DNA of 64,000 nt from Malaciobacter halophilus (GCF_002837275.1 NZ_NXIF01000008.1:20694-84693), one strand, 5' to 3'. Shown: positions 19,867-29,417, counted from the stretch's first letter. A program made the numbers and translations. The notes: a model not told the origin generated them from the sequence alone.

Positions 19867-20246
19867 AACTAGCAAGTATTGATGTAGGATTAAAAAGAAT
19901 TGGTGTTGCAATAAATCTTACTTCTGATATTGTAACACCACAAAATGCTATTTTAAGAAAAAATAGAAATCAAGCAGCAAATGAAGTTAAAGCTTTTTTA
20001 AAAGAGTGGGAAATAGATAAACTTATTGTAGGTTTTCCTAGTGCAAGTGAAGAGATGCAAAGAAGAATAAACCACTTTGTAGGTCTTCTTGATATTGATA
20101 TTCCTATTGAGTATTGTGAAGAGAATATGAGCTCAATTGAAGCAGAAGATATGATGAAAGGTCAAATCAAATACAAAAGAGATGGAAGAGTTGACTCTCT
20201 TGCTGCAAAAATTATTTTAGAAAGATACTTAAGTAAAAAATCTTAA
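19863..20246 (+). CDS. ruvX: Putative pre-16S rRNA nuclease / Holliday junction resolvase-like RuvX (YqgF)
   Basis: 127 residues with the RNase H-like fold of YqgF/RuvX: LASIDVGLKRIGVAI supplies the first acidic residue, LIVGFPSA the central strand, and YCEENMSSIEAEDMM plus DSLAAKIILERYL the last acidic residues. The start is TTG at 19863, overlapping the preceding stop (TTGA), so translation is coupled. The family processes the 5' end of 16S rRNA in E. coli; resolvase activity is also proposed. Confidence 0.9.
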   Translation: MKLASIDVGLKRIGVAINLTSDIVTPQNAILRKNRNQAANEVKAFLKEWEIDKLIVGFPSASEEMQRRINHFVGLLDIDIPIEYCEENMSSIEAEDMMKGQIKYKRDGRVDSLAAKIILERYLSKKS

Positions 20247-20252
20247 GTATCT
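20223..20252. terminator. Terminator inside the end of ruvX
   Basis: An 11-bp perfect stem (20223-20233 with 20242-20252), 8-base loop, followed on the plus strand by ATTTTTTTAT. It spans the ruvX stop and reaches the end of the convergent acpS. Confidence 0.88.
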
Positions 20253-20601
20253 ATTTTTTTATATTATTTACAACTGCAATGGCAAAACCTTGGTCATGGG
20301 TAATTGAAAGATATGATTTTTTTATCTTAAATTTTTTCCTAATAGATTTTTTATATTTTATCTTAGGAGCACCAAGTTTACTCTTTTTTATTTTTATATC
20401 ATGAAAAGAGCACTCTTTCCCAATTCCAGTACCTAAAGCTTTACTTGCCGCCTCTTTTGCAGCCCAAAACCCAGCTGCAGTTTCAACTTTTTTTACTAAT
20501 AAAATCTCTTTTTGGCTTAAAAATTTTTCATATGCTTTTATTCCAAATTTTTCATACATTCGCTCTATTCTATTTATCGAAGTTATATCAATTCCTATCA
20601 T
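20251..20601 (-). CDS. acpS: Holo-[acyl-carrier-protein] synthase
   Basis: 116 residues, standard AcpS size. It transfers the phosphopantetheine arm of CoA to apo-ACP. The Mg2+-binding Asp is in MIGIDITSINRIERM, and FWAAKEAASKALGTG is the second signature with the catalytic Glu. LSITHDQGFAIAVV closes the fold. AGG lies 7 bases before the ATG. It is divergent from the ABC permease gene, only 30 bases away. Confidence 0.95.
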   Translation of the reverse strand: MIGIDITSINRIERMYEKFGIKAYEKFLSQKEILLVKKVETAAGFWAAKEAASKALGTGIGKECSFHDIKIKKSKLGAPKIKYKKSIRKKFKIKKSYLSITHDQGFAIAVVNNIKK

Positions 20602-20619
20602 AATTAAACCTATCTTTTG

Positions 20620-20626
20620 TATAATA
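20620..20626. promoter_or_regulatory. Symmetric -10 element between acpS and the permease gene
   Basis: GTATAATAC is almost its own reverse complement. On the plus strand TATAAT (20620-20625) ends 6 bases before the permease ATG at 20632; on the minus strand TATTAT (20621-20626) lies about 19 bases from the acpS ATG. One element could thus start both transcripts. Confidence 0.5.
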
Positions 20627-20631
20627 CTTTT

Positions 20632-21591
20632 ATGAATATTGTATTAAAAAAACTATTATATCTAATTGTTATGCTTATTATCATAAGTCTTATATCTTTT
20701 TTTGCTATTAATTTAGCTCCAAACTCATTTTTTGCTAGTGGAGAACTAAATCCTAATATCACAAAAGAATCAATAGAACAATTAAAGGCTGTTTATGGTC
20801 TTGACAAACCTTTATATATACAATATTTATCTTGGTTAAGTGCTATTTTACAACTAGATTTTGGAATATCTTTTGCAAGTGGAACAATGGTAAAAGATGA
20901 GATATTAACAAGATTACCAATTACTCTTATATTAAATATTAGTTCTATGATACTTATTTTCATTTTATCATTATATCTTGGTATAAAAGCAGCATTTAGT
21001 AAATCTAAATTTTTTGATAAATTTGCGACTCAACTTTCCTTGCTTAGTTTTTCTATGCCTTCTTTTTATTTAGCACTTATTTTAATCCTAGTATTTTCTG
21101 TTAATTTAGAACTCTTTCCTATTGCAGGTCTTCATTCAGTCACAAATGACGGAAGTTTAAACTACTACTTGGATTTCTTATGGCATCTTATTATGCCAAT
21201 TTTTGTAATTGTTTTTGCAGGGATTGGAAGCTTAACACTTTATGTAAGGTCACTTGTAATTGAAATACTAAAATCTGATTATATTTTTTTTGCAAAAGCT
21301 AGAGGTTTAAGTAAAAAAGAGCTTTTAAGATATTATATTTTACCAAACCTATATCCACCAGTAATAACACTTTTAGGACTTTCACTTCCAGCAGTTATAG
21401 GTGGAAGTGTAATTTTAGAAACAATCTTTTCTATTGATGGTATGGGACTTTTATTTTATAAAAGTGCACTTGCATATGATTATCCAGTAATTATGGGAAT
21501 ATTAATAATTGGTGCTTTTTTAACACTACTAGGTAATATTTTAGCTGATTTAGTTCTTTTAAAACTAAATCCAAATTATAATAATGAATGA
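20632..21591 (+). CDS. Orphan ABC transporter permease, DppB/OppB family
   Basis: About 319 residues, six membrane helices. It has the N-terminal segment of this family with [12 protein letters not shown] and a loop [14 protein letters not shown], and the ATPase-contact (EAA) loop in [19 protein letters not shown]. Dipeptide, oligopeptide and nickel permeases share this form. No partner permease, ATPase or binding protein is nearby, so the substrate is unknown and other subunits must be elsewhere. ATG 20632 is preferred over TTG 20617; the -10 box position implies a leaderless or nearly leaderless mRNA. It overlaps the upstream ATG of panC. Confidence 0.85.
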   Translation: MNIVLKKLLYLIVMLIIISLISFFAINLAPNSFFASGELNPNITKESIEQLKAVYGLDKPLYIQYLSWLSAILQLDFGISFASGTMVKDEILTRLPITLILNISSMILIFILSLYLGIKAAFSKSKFFDKFATQLSLLSFSMPSFYLALILILVFSVNLELFPIAGLHSVTNDGSLNYYLDFLWHLIMPIFVIVFAGIGSLTLYVRSLVIEILKSDYIFFAKARGLSKKELLRYYILPNLYPPVITLLGLSLPAVIGGSVILETIFSIDGMGLLFYKSALAYDYPVIMGILIIGAFLTLLGNILADLVLLKLNPNYNNE

Positions 21592-21601
21592 GGGAAAAAA
21601 T

Positions 21602-22420
21602 TTGAAAATTTTAAAAACTATTGAAGAATTAAAAGAGATTAGAAAAACTATTAACTTAAGTGTAGGATTTGTTCCAACAATGGGAGCACTTCATGATGGA
21701 CATATCTCACTTATTAAGCAAGCAAGAGAAGAAAATGATGTAGTAATTGTATCTATTTTTGTAAATCCAACTCAATTTTTACCAGGAGAAGATTTAGATA
21801 AGTATCCTAAAAAAGATGAAGCAGATAAAAAAATTTGTGAAATGTGTAAAGTTGATTATGTTTTTATGCCTGAAATATCAACGATGTATCAAAAAGAAGA
21901 GGTTTTGATAAAAGCTCCTAATATAAGCTATATTTTAGAAGGAGAGAGTAGACCTGGACACTTTGATGGTGTTTTACAAGTTGTATTAAAACTGTTTAAT
22001 CTTACAAAACCAACAAATGCATATTTTGGTAAAAAAGATGCACAACAATTAGCACTTATTCAACAAATGGTTAAAAATCTTTTTTTAGATATAAATATTG
22101 TTCCATGCGAAATAGTAAGAGAAAAAGATGGCTTAGCTCTTAGTTCTAGAAATGTATATTTAAATGATACACAAAGAAAAGATGCTCTTTTAATTTCAAA
22201 ATCACTATACCAAGCTGCATCACTTGTAGGAAAAGGTGAAAAAAAATCAGCTATATTAAAAGCAAAAATGTATGAGATAATGAAAAATTTAGAAGTTGAG
22301 TACATAGCTATTGTAAATAGAAATTTTAATCAAATTGAAGAGGTTGAATTAAAAAATACAATAATATTAGTAGTTGCAAGATTTGGAAACACAAGGCTTC
22401 TTGATAATATTTGGCTTTAA
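21602..22420 (+). CDS. panC: Pantothenate synthetase
   Basis: About 272 residues from TTG 21602. It joins pantoate and beta-alanine with ATP to give pantothenate. Signature [15 protein letters not shown] has the HxGH-type nucleotide motif, with [32 protein letters not shown] and YFGKKDAQQ following. An ATG at 21584 is in frame but has no ribosome-binding site; the TTG has AGGG 7 bases ahead and matches the usual N-terminus, so TTG is chosen. It follows the permease gene closely and is probably co-transcribed. Confidence 0.95.
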   Translation: MKILKTIEELKEIRKTINLSVGFVPTMGALHDGHISLIKQAREENDVVIVSIFVNPTQFLPGEDLDKYPKKDEADKKICEMCKVDYVFMPEISTMYQKEEVLIKAPNISYILEGESRPGHFDGVLQVVLKLFNLTKPTNAYFGKKDAQQLALIQQMVKNLFLDINIVPCEIVREKDGLALSSRNVYLNDTQRKDALLISKSLYQAASLVGKGEKKSAILKAKMYEIMKNLEVEYIAIVNRNFNQIEEVELKNTIILVVARFGNTRLLDNIWL

Positions 22421-22457
22421 TTTTAAAAGGTGTACTTAAAAAGTACACCTTTTAAAA
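22421..22457. terminator. Strong bidirectional terminator, panC/cheY
   Basis: A perfect 17-bp stem (22421-22437 with 22441-22457) and a 3-base loop, with T and A tracts built into both ends. It lies directly after the panC stop and covers the stop of the convergent CheY-like gene. Confidence 0.95.
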
Positions 22458-22853
22458 ATCATCTATTTGTTCAGTCTTCTCAATTGTTTTTTCAATAGAA
22501 GCACCTAAAAGAGTTGTAGTAAAAGGTTTTACCATCCAAGAAGTTGCTCCAACTTGATAACCCTTCTCTTTCATCTCATCACTACTCTCAGTTGTCAATA
22601 CTAAAATAGGTGTACTCATATAATTATATTTATTTCTTAGATTCTCTATAAACTCAAATCCATTCATTTTTGGCATATTAATATCTGTAATAATAAAATC
22701 AAACTCTTCTTCTTCACAAAGAGCTAAAGCTTCTACTCCATCTTCTGCTGATTTTGTATCAAGATAACCTAATTCAATTAATGAACTAGATAACATATCT
22801 AATATAGTTGTACTATCATCTACATAAAGAATTTTTAAATTCGCTCTACTCAT
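22452..22853 (-). CDS. CheY-like single-domain response regulator
   Basis: 133 residues, one receiver domain: acidic pocket VDDS, phospho-acceptor Asp57 in FIITDINMPKMNG, the Thr in LVLTTES and the Lys in WMVKPF, all intact. There is no output domain, so it acts by protein contact, as in chemotaxis or as a phosphate carrier. No chemotaxis gene is adjacent; flagellar genes begin 2.6 kb away. It could be the main CheY or a paralogue; position does not decide it. GAGGAT precedes the ATG. Confidence 0.88.
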   Translation of the reverse strand: MSRANLKILYVDDSTTILDMLSSSLIELGYLDTKSAEDGVEALALCEEEEFDFIITDINMPKMNGFEFIENLRNKYNYMSTPILVLTTESSDEMKEKGYQVGATSWMVKPFTTTLLGASIEKTIEKTEQIDDF

Positions 22854-23181
22854 TTTTTATCCTCTTAATTTTTAAATGAAACGTTTACTTTAATAGATTC
22901 ATTTTAAATAGCTTTATTATTACAAGCTGTAAAGAAATAGTTATTATAAAAAACAATGAAAAGATAACTCTTTTGTTTATTATTTATTTTAAACTATTTT
23001 AAAAGTGTATTATATATTATTTACCTTAAGCAGTAGAATTTATTCTTTGCTTATAAGTATATTTTTAATTACTTATATACTATTTTATCTAAAAGTACTA
23101 AAAACAACTTGATACTTTAATATTTACAAAAAATTAAGATTATGCTAAAATTCGCAAAAAATTAAACAAAGATAAAAAATA
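22854..23181. other. Gene-free 328-bp interval between cheY-like gene and rimO
   Basis: AT-rich, without a convincing reading frame. It should hold divergent promoters for both neighbours; TATGCTAAAAT at 23141-23151 is the best -10 candidate for rimO. A weak 8-bp inverted repeat (23052-23059 with 23070-23077) lies in the middle. I see no tRNA or known riboswitch here. Confidence 0.6.
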
Positions 23182-24525
23182 ATGAAATTTAGCGAAACAA
23201 AACCCACAAAAACTTTACACTTAGTAAGTCTAGGCTGTACAAAAAATCTTGTTGACTCAGAGGTTATGCTTGGAAAACTAAATGAATATAAACTAACAAA
23301 TGATAATGATAAAGCTGATGTTATAATTGTAAACACATGTGGATTTATTGATAGTGCAAAAGAAGAGAGTATAAATACAATCTTAAATCTTCATGAACAA
23401 AGAAAAAAAGATTCAGTATTAGTTATGGCTGGTTGTTTAAGTGAAAGATATAAAGAGGAGCTTCAAAAAGAGTTACCTGAAATTGATGTTTTTACAGGTG
23501 TTGGAGACTATGATAGAATAGATGAATTAGTACAACAAAAACAATCAAATTTTAAAGATGAAGTATTCTTAGCAAACGATACAAATGAAAGAGTAATTAC
23601 AGGTTCAAGTTACCATGCATATGTAAAATTAAGTGAAGGTTGTAATCAAGCCTGTTCATTTTGTGCAATTCCTAGTTTTAAAGGAAAATTACATTCAAGA
23701 ACTTTACAATCACTTGTAAAAGAGGTTAAAGCATTAGTAAACAAAGGTTATGTGGATTTCTCTTTTGTATCTCAAGATTCATCATCTTTTTTAAGAGATT
23801 TAGGGCATAAAGATGGCTTAATTGATTTAATCAATGAAATTGAAAAAATAGAAGGGATAAAAACAGCTAGAATCTTATATCTATATCCATCTACTACATC
23901 ACTAGAGTTAATTGATAAAATTGCTGAATCTAAAGTATTTGTAAACTATTTTGATATGCCTTTACAACATATTAGTGCTTCTATGTTAAAGATTATGAAA
24001 AGAGGTAAAGGTGTAGAAAAATTAAGAGAGCTTATGTCTTATATGAAATCAAAACCAAACTCTTTTGTAAGAACTACATTTATAGCAGGTCACCCAGGAG
24101 AAACACAAGAAGATTTTAATGAACTTTGTAATTATGTAGAAGAGTTTAAATTTGATAGAGCAAATGTTTTTTCTTATTCAGATGAAGAAGGAACAACAGC
24201 TTGTAAAAGTAAAGATAAACTGCAACAAAATGTAATTGATACAAGAGCTCAAGAGTTAGGAGAGATTATTACAAATACAACTTTTGAATCTTTAGAAAAT
24301 GAAATAGGTAAAGAGTTTGAAGTTTATATCGATGGAGAGAGTGATGAGCATGAATATCTACTTAGTGCAAGAAAAACTATTTGGGCTCCTGATATAGATG
24401 GAGAGATTTTTATAAATGATAATGAATTAGATGAACAAATAGAGTTTGGGAAAATATATAAAGTAAAAACAACAGAGCTTGCAGGAGATAAAATTCTTGC
24501 AACAGTAGTAGAAAAATGCGTCTAA
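23182..24525 (+). CDS. rimO: Ribosomal protein S12 methylthiotransferase
   Basis: 447 residues, radical-SAM enzyme that methylthiolates Asp of ribosomal protein S12. The N-terminal UPF0004 domain has three cluster cysteines (LGCTKNLVDSEVM, NTCGFIDSA, MAGCLSERY), the radical-SAM core has GCNQACSFCAIP, and a TRAM domain closes the protein (about 375-447). The LVDSEVM and PSFKGK forms favour RimO over MiaB. It overlaps tilS by 10 bases. Confidence 0.95.
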   Translation: MKFSETKPTKTLHLVSLGCTKNLVDSEVMLGKLNEYKLTNDNDKADVIIVNTCGFIDSAKEESINTILNLHEQRKKDSVLVMAGCLSERYKEELQKELPEIDVFTGVGDYDRIDELVQQKQSNFKDEVFLANDTNERVITGSSYHAYVKLSEGCNQACSFCAIPSFKGKLHSRTLQSLVKEVKALVNKGYVDFSFVSQDSSSFLRDLGHKDGLIDLINEIEKIEGIKTARILYLYPSTTSLELIDKIAESKVFVNYFDMPLQHISASMLKIMKRGKGVEKLRELMSYMKSKPNSFVRTTFIAGHPGETQEDFNELCNYVEEFKFDRANVFSYSDEEGTTACKSKDKLQQNVIDTRAQELGEIITNTTFESLENEIGKEFEVYIDGESDEHEYLLSARKTIWAPDIDGEIFINDNELDEQIEFGKIYKVKTTELAGDKILATVVEKCV

Positions 24526-25505
24526 GTTTAAATGAATTAGAATCAAAAAAGAATTTATTAGCTTTTTCAGCAGGTGTTGATTCTACTGCTTTATTTTTTC
24601 TTTTAAAAGAGAATAATATTGAGTTTGATATTGCAATAGTAAACTACAATTTAAGAGAAGAATCTAAAGAAGAGTTAGCTTATGCAAAAGCACTTGCTAC
24701 TAAATACAAAAAAGAGATTTTTATAAAAGAGCTTACTTTAGAAGGTAGTAATATAGAAAAAAAAGCAAGAGATATTAGATATGCTTTTTTTGAAGAGATT
24801 ATTAAAAATAACAACTATGAAAACTTAATTACTGCTCATCAACTAAACGATAAATTAGAGTGGTTTTTAATGCAACTATCAAAGGGTGCAGGATTAGTTG
24901 AACTTCTTGGACTACAAGAGTATATAGATAAAGAGAATTATAAAATTGTAAGACCCTTACTACACATAACAAAAAATAGTTTAGAGGCATATCTAAAACA
25001 AAATAACATCAAATACTTTATTGATAAATCAAACTTTGAAGAAAAATATAAAAGAAATTATTTTAGACACGAATTTTCAAATAGATTTTTAGATGAGTTT
25101 GAAAATGGAGTATCAAAAAGTTTTGATTTTTTACAAAAAGACTTAAAGTCATTAAATATAAACTATACACCAATATTTAAAGAAAAAAGTCTTACTATTT
25201 TTAAAAACTTACACGATGAAAACTTAAATATTAAAGTAATTGATAAACATCTAAAAAAAGAGGGTTTTTTACTTTCAAAAGCTCAAAGAGATGAAATAAT
25301 AAAACAACAACAAACTGTAATCTCAAATCAAGTTGCAGTATGTATAAATGAAGAGTTTATTTGGATTTGTCCTTATGTTATAAAAACCATGAATAAAAAA
25401 TTTAAAGAATTTTGTAGAATCAATAAAATACCAAAATTAGCAAGGGCATATATTTTTAATAGAAAAATAGATGAAAAAGAGATTGTTAAAGCTATTTATT
25501 CTTAG
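24516..25505 (+). CDS. tilS: tRNA(Ile)-lysidine synthetase
   Basis: 329 residues. It modifies C34 of the CAU-anticodon tRNA(Ile) to lysidine so that AUA is read as Ile. The N-type ATP pyrophosphatase loop is LLAFSAGVDSTALFF (SAGVDS in place of the common SGGVDS); FEEKYKRNYFRHEF matches the conserved NxxxRxxxR region. It lacks the full C-terminal domains of E. coli TilS, like other Campylobacterota forms. The end overlaps the convergent fliT-like gene by 14 bases. Confidence 0.92.
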   Translation: MRLSLNELESKKNLLAFSAGVDSTALFFLLKENNIEFDIAIVNYNLREESKEELAYAKALATKYKKEIFIKELTLEGSNIEKKARDIRYAFFEEIIKNNNYENLITAHQLNDKLEWFLMQLSKGAGLVELLGLQEYIDKENYKIVRPLLHITKNSLEAYLKQNNIKYFIDKSNFEEKYKRNYFRHEFSNRFLDEFENGVSKSFDFLQKDLKSLNINYTPIFKEKSLTIFKNLHDENLNIKVIDKHLKKEGFLLSKAQRDEIIKQQQTVISNQVAVCINEEFIWICPYVIKTMNKKFKEFCRINKIPKLARAYIFNRKIDEKEIVKAIYS

Positions 25506-25764
25506 CAAACTCTTTTAACTTTTGGGTATTTTTTAACTCATCTTGTGTTTGTTTTTTATACTCTTTTAAAAAATTTATATTTTTAAAAAATAGTTCGGAA
25601 AGTTTTTCTAAATCCTGTAAAGGTAAGTCAAAATCAGTAATATCATTAGAAGTTAAATAATCATTATTCCATCTTACTAAAGCTTGTGCTTTATCATAAG
25701 ATTCAAGTGAGTCAATATAGACTAACTCACTTAAGGCTTTTAAAGACCAGTCTCGTCTTTCCAT
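25492..25764 (-). CDS. FliT-like flagellar chaperone candidate
   Basis: 90 residues, helical, charged, no signal peptide. It follows fliS with a 25-base overlap, the position usually held by fliT, the export chaperone of FliD. The sequence (LQDLEKLSELFFKNINFLKEY) suggests a helical hairpin, but I see no strict FliT motif, so the name comes mostly from position and size. Ends convergently on tilS. Confidence 0.6.
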   Translation of the reverse strand: MERRDWSLKALSELVYIDSLESYDKAQALVRWNNDYLTSNDITDFDLPLQDLEKLSELFFKNINFLKEYKKQTQDELKNTQKLKEFAKNK

Positions 25765-26096
25765 GCGTCAATCAAACCTTGAGTTACTTTCATAACCTGA
25801 TTTATAGAGTTAATATTATCATCAATACCAGCTGAAAATAGTGTCTCTATTTGATATAGATATAATCCATCTAAGTAGTATGCAACGTCACCACCATCAA
25901 AATCCAATACATTTCTTAATTCGTCAAAAATTGCAATTGATTTATTTATGTATGTAAATTTTTGCTCTACATCACCATTTTCCATTGCACTTTTTACAAA
26001 AGATAAATATTTTAATAATCCCTCATAAAGTTTAAGTATCAATACATAAGGATCATCTGATACAGCATTTTGTTGTTGGTATGCTTCAATTCCCAT
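25740..26096 (-). CDS. fliS: Flagellin export chaperone FliS
   Basis: 118 residues, helical bundle; binds the C-terminus of flagellin in the cytoplasm before export. Typical opening AYQQQNAVSDDPYVLILKLYEGLLKYL (shown here as two pieces around NAVSDDP), followed by FTYINKSIAIFDELRNVLDF and LYLYQIETLF. It has its own -10 box (26137-26142) after the fliD terminator and is followed by the FliT-like gene. Confidence 0.93.
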   Translation of the reverse strand: MGIEAYQQQNAVSDDPYVLILKLYEGLLKYLSFVKSAMENGDVEQKFTYINKSIAIFDELRNVLDFDGGDVAYYLDGLYLYQIETLFSAGIDDNINSINQVMKVTQGLIDAWKDETGL

Positions 26097-26136
26097 TAAA
26101 TAACTCCAAAAGTATAGTTCTTTGAGATTTTAGTAT

Positions 26137-26142
26137 ATTATA
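26137..26142 (-). promoter_or_regulatory. -10 box for fliS
   Basis: Minus strand reads ATATATAATATACTAAAA: a consensus TATAAT about 40 bases from the fliS ATG, downstream of the fliD hairpin, so fliS can be made independently of fliD. Confidence 0.55.
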
Positions 26143-26170
26143 TATTAACTTAAAAGAAGTTATGAAAAAT

Positions 26171-26195
26171 TAGCAGGTGAAAAATTCACCTACTA
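26171..26195 (-). terminator. Terminator after fliD
   Basis: An 11-bp stem (26171-26181 with 26185-26195, one G-T type mismatch) and loop AAA; on the minus strand ATTTTTCA follows. It overlaps the fliD stop. Confidence 0.8.
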
Positions 26196-27551
26196 ATTTT
26201 GAGCAGTAGATTGAAGTATCATTTGCTTAAGTCCAGCAAAAGAAGCTTCCATTTGTGTAATTATTGCACCATACTCAGCAAATTGTAAAGACAATTGTCT
26301 ATATTTACTGTCTAAACTCTCAACAGCTTTTTCTTTATCTTCTGTTAAAGTCTCTTTTCTTTCATCTAAATAAGTCTCATATCTACCTACTAATCCACTT
26401 GAAAGTGTAGAATCAGTTAAATACTCTTTTAGTTGAGTTCCTAAACCTTTTGCTTCAGCTTTACCAATAAAAAGATCTTTTAAGCCATTAAAATCATTTT
26501 CAATTCCTTCTTGGAATTTTGCGGTATCAAGTGATAATTTACCTTCTTTATCAACTTCAAAACCGTAATTAAAAAGAGATTTATCATCTGCTCCATATGT
26601 TCCAAATATTTTATCTTTAATTCCTGATTGTAAAGCTCTTAACGCAGATTTATCTGAAATTGGAGTATTCTGATTTGCTAGCTCATCATCAATCATTGTA
26701 ACAAACTCATTATATTTAGAAATAAAATCACTTACTTGTGTGCTTATTTGAGCTGTATCATCATTAATATTGATTGAAGATTCTCCTAATTTTAATGCAG
26801 TTACTTTTAAACCTCCATCAATAGTTAATACATTTGTTGCATTTTCATAATCAATCCCATCAACAGTTGCTGTCATATTTTTTGCACTTAATAGGTGATT
26901 AGATGCATTTACAGTTGTTCCATCAGTTGTATAACCTAAAGTTTGACTTGCATCTCCAGTTATTGTTAAAGAGTTATCTAATCCTGTTTCACTACTTTTA
27001 ATAATAAGCCTATAAGAATCACTACCCACTTGTTCAACAGAGGCTGTCATCCCAGTTTTTGATTTAATTTCACTTGCTAACTCATCATAAGTTTTATCAG
27101 TTGTATCAAAAGTACTTGTAACCCCTCCAACAGTAATTTTTAAATCTCCTGCATTAATTGCTGCATTTTTTGTAGCTTCTGTAATACTATTTGATTGGAA
27201 AACATCTTTTTGTGCTAATTGTGTAACATTAACTGTTGTTACACCATTAGTTAACATCGTTGAATCAGGAGCTTCAAATACAACTGAATCACCAGTTGTT
27301 GAAGCAACTTTTTGTTCAAATGCATTTGCACCACCAGAAACAAATAAATCAAAAGGTTTTACAGCTTCTAATAGCTCATTTAATTTTGTTTGAATTTCTC
27401 CAAACTTCTCTTTTTCTAAATCCCAAGTTTCCAAACTCTTTTCAATTGGTTCAACTTGAGCTTTTCTTTCTGCTGATTTTAACTTATCAATTAATTCTTG
27501 ATTTAAAGCAGAACCTTGTCCACTCCCTAATCCTAAAATTCCCTCAGCCAT
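26193..27551 (-). CDS. fliD: Flagellar hook-associated protein 2 (filament cap)
   Basis: 452 residues. FliD forms the cap at the filament tip that helps flagellin fold in place. The N-terminal part has GLGSGQGSALNQELIDKLK and a coiled segment; the middle has TVNVTQLAQKDVFQSN and the FliD hydrophobic repeat-like domain; the C-terminal coiled coil (SLDSKYRQLSLQFAEYGAII) is characteristic, ending near MILQSTAQN. It lies 15 bases after flgK. Confidence 0.94.
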   Translation of the reverse strand: MAEGILGLGSGQGSALNQELIDKLKSAERKAQVEPIEKSLETWDLEKEKFGEIQTKLNELLEAVKPFDLFVSGGANAFEQKVASTTGDSVVFEAPDSTMLTNGVTTVNVTQLAQKDVFQSNSITEATKNAAINAGDLKITVGGVTSTFDTTDKTYDELASEIKSKTGMTASVEQVGSDSYRLIIKSSETGLDNSLTITGDASQTLGYTTDGTTVNASNHLLSAKNMTATVDGIDYENATNVLTIDGGLKVTALKLGESSININDDTAQISTQVSDFISKYNEFVTMIDDELANQNTPISDKSALRALQSGIKDKIFGTYGADDKSLFNYGFEVDKEGKLSLDTAKFQEGIENDFNGLKDLFIGKAEAKGLGTQLKEYLTDSTLSSGLVGRYETYLDERKETLTEDKEKAVESLDSKYRQLSLQFAEYGAIITQMEASFAGLKQMILQSTAQN

Positions 27552-27566
27552 AATAAACTCCTTTTG

Positions 27567-29417
27567 TTACTTAAGGCCTAAAATAGTTTGTAACATTTCA
27601 TCTACTACTGTAACTATTTTAGCATTTGCTGTATAAGCAGACTGAAACTTTATCAAGTTTAACATCTCTTCATCTTTATCAACTTTTACTAAATTATCAT
27701 AACTACTTTGAACTGACTGTTTTACTGCTTTTTGTGTTGTAAGTAAAAAGTCACTTGTCTCTTTATCTGATGATACACTAATTCTTACTTCTTGAAAATA
27801 CTCAGAAATAGAAGTAGCTTCAGGACCTGCTAAATCTTGTCCTCTACCTTCAAAAGAAATATCACTTTTCCATTGTAAAGTAGCTAAATAATCAAGTTTT
27901 GTTTGATCTAAATTATTTACTTCTTTTGTGTTAAACTGTAAACTTTTAACTGTTGAACCAGAAAAAAGATTAATTCCTACAATATCATCTTGATTTCCAG
28001 TATATCTATCTGTTGAAATACCACCTTCTATGTAAGTAGTTTCACCAGTTTTTACAAACTTATCTGTAATATCACTTAAAGTTTGAGCCAATGCATCTAG
28101 TTTATCTTTATAAACTGTAAACTTATTTGATGCGGAACTTGTTGTTAAGTTTTCACTTTGTGCTTTTAAAACACCTGATTTTAACTCAATTGGAGCATCG
28201 AAGGCATAAATTTGAACACTATTTTCACCATCATTACTTTGATACTCATCTCTAAAAACAGTATTTTTTGAAGTTACACTTGTTGGATCACTTGCATCTG
28301 TTTGCTCAGTAACTGTAATTCTTCCTTCAAATTTACCTACTTCTCCAGGTTCAACTGCTTCAACCAATAAAAAATTATCTTGTCTATCATCAGTTGTTTT
28401 TGAGCCATCTGCTTGTTGTGTATAAGTACCATTATAAGCAACAACAGTCTTTGATAATTCTGGGTCACTATTAATTTTATGAACTAATCCTCTTACATAA
28501 TTAGTTTCATCAACTGTAAAGTCTGGCGTTCCATCTCCATTTGTATCAATAGACTCTCCAAACTGCACAGAAACTTCACTACTATTATTTAGTTTATAAG
28601 TTATTGTATCATCATTATCAAAAGTAACACCATCTAAAATAGAACTTGTTTTTCCATCGTCTTTAATAAATCTGTCTTTTTGAGGAGAGTATTGGTCTTC
28701 TACTGTAATATCTCTAATTACTGTATTATTACCAATAGCTACAACATCTCCTATTTTTAAAGTATAAGTTCCTGCAAACTCTTCAGAGCTTATATCTGCA
28801 TATTTTGATAGTTCTAGTTCTAATTGATCTCTTCTATCAAGTAAGTCATTTGATGCAATTTGACTTTTACCTAATTGTTGATTGATTTTTCCTATCTCTT
28901 TTAAAATTCCATTTACTTGAGAGATATTCTCTTTCATTGACTCTTTTGTAAGTTCTTCAGCTTTTTCAATATCTGAATATAAAGTTTGCATATTCTCAAC
29001 AAGTAAAGTACCATGAGTAATCAAATCTGATTTATATATTTCTGAAGTTGGACTTGCTCTTAAGTTTTCAACAGCTTGCAAATACCTATTAATATCTTTT
29101 GACAAACCACTTTCATCTGTCTCTTTAAATGCTGTTTCTATATTTCCAAGCATTTGAGATTTTTGGATAAAATAGTTCTCTCTAGTATTTTCTCTAATTA
29201 AATTTTGAGACATATAAATAGATGTAATTCTATAAGCAGTACTTGCTTCAACTCCTCGACCGTAAAATCTTGAATCTGAATGCTCTAGCTCTGATTGGTC
29301 AATTACTCTTTTTTTATATCCAGGAGTATTTTCATTAGCTATATTATTAGAAACATTTTCTACGGCCACTTTAGAGGCAGCTAAACCAGATTGGGCCACA
29401 TTTAATGAATTTAGCAT
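27567..29417 (-). CDS. flgK: Flagellar hook-associated protein 1
   Basis: 616 residues. FlgK joins hook and filament. The N-terminal domain has the flagellar rod/hook motif (NVAQSGLAASKVAVENVSN, NIANENTPGYKKR), and the C-terminus has the matching helix (MLNLIKFQSAYTANAKIV, DEMLQTILGLK). The long middle part is surface-exposed and variable. It is transcribed with fliD after a 59-base gap behind flgH. Confidence 0.94.
   Translation of the reverse strand: MLNSLNVAQSGLAASKVAVENVSNNIANENTPGYKKRVIDQSELEHSDSRFYGRGVEASTAYRITSIYMSQNLIRENTRENYFIQKSQMLGNIETAFKETDESGLSKDINRYLQAVENLRASPTSEIYKSDLITHGTLLVENMQTLYSDIEKAEELTKESMKENISQVNGILKEIGKINQQLGKSQIASNDLLDRRDQLELELSKYADISSEEFAGTYTLKIGDVVAIGNNTVIRDITVEDQYSPQKDRFIKDDGKTSSILDGVTFDNDDTITYKLNNSSEVSVQFGESIDTNGDGTPDFTVDETNYVRGLVHKINSDPELSKTVVAYNGTYTQQADGSKTTDDRQDNFLLVEAVEPGEVGKFEGRITVTEQTDASDPTSVTSKNTVFRDEYQSNDGENSVQIYAFDAPIELKSGVLKAQSENLTTSSASNKFTVYKDKLDALAQTLSDITDKFVKTGETTYIEGGISTDRYTGNQDDIVGINLFSGSTVKSLQFNTKEVNNLDQTKLDYLATLQWKSDISFEGRGQDLAGPEATSISEYFQEVRISVSSDKETSDFLLTTQKAVKQSVQSSYDNLVKVDKDEEMLNLIKFQSAYTANAKIVTVVDEMLQTILGLK

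Noticed and set aside
22854..23181. Small RNA gene in the cheY-rimO gap
   Set aside because: Only a weak A/T hairpin is visible, with no T tract or conserved core to support an RNA gene.
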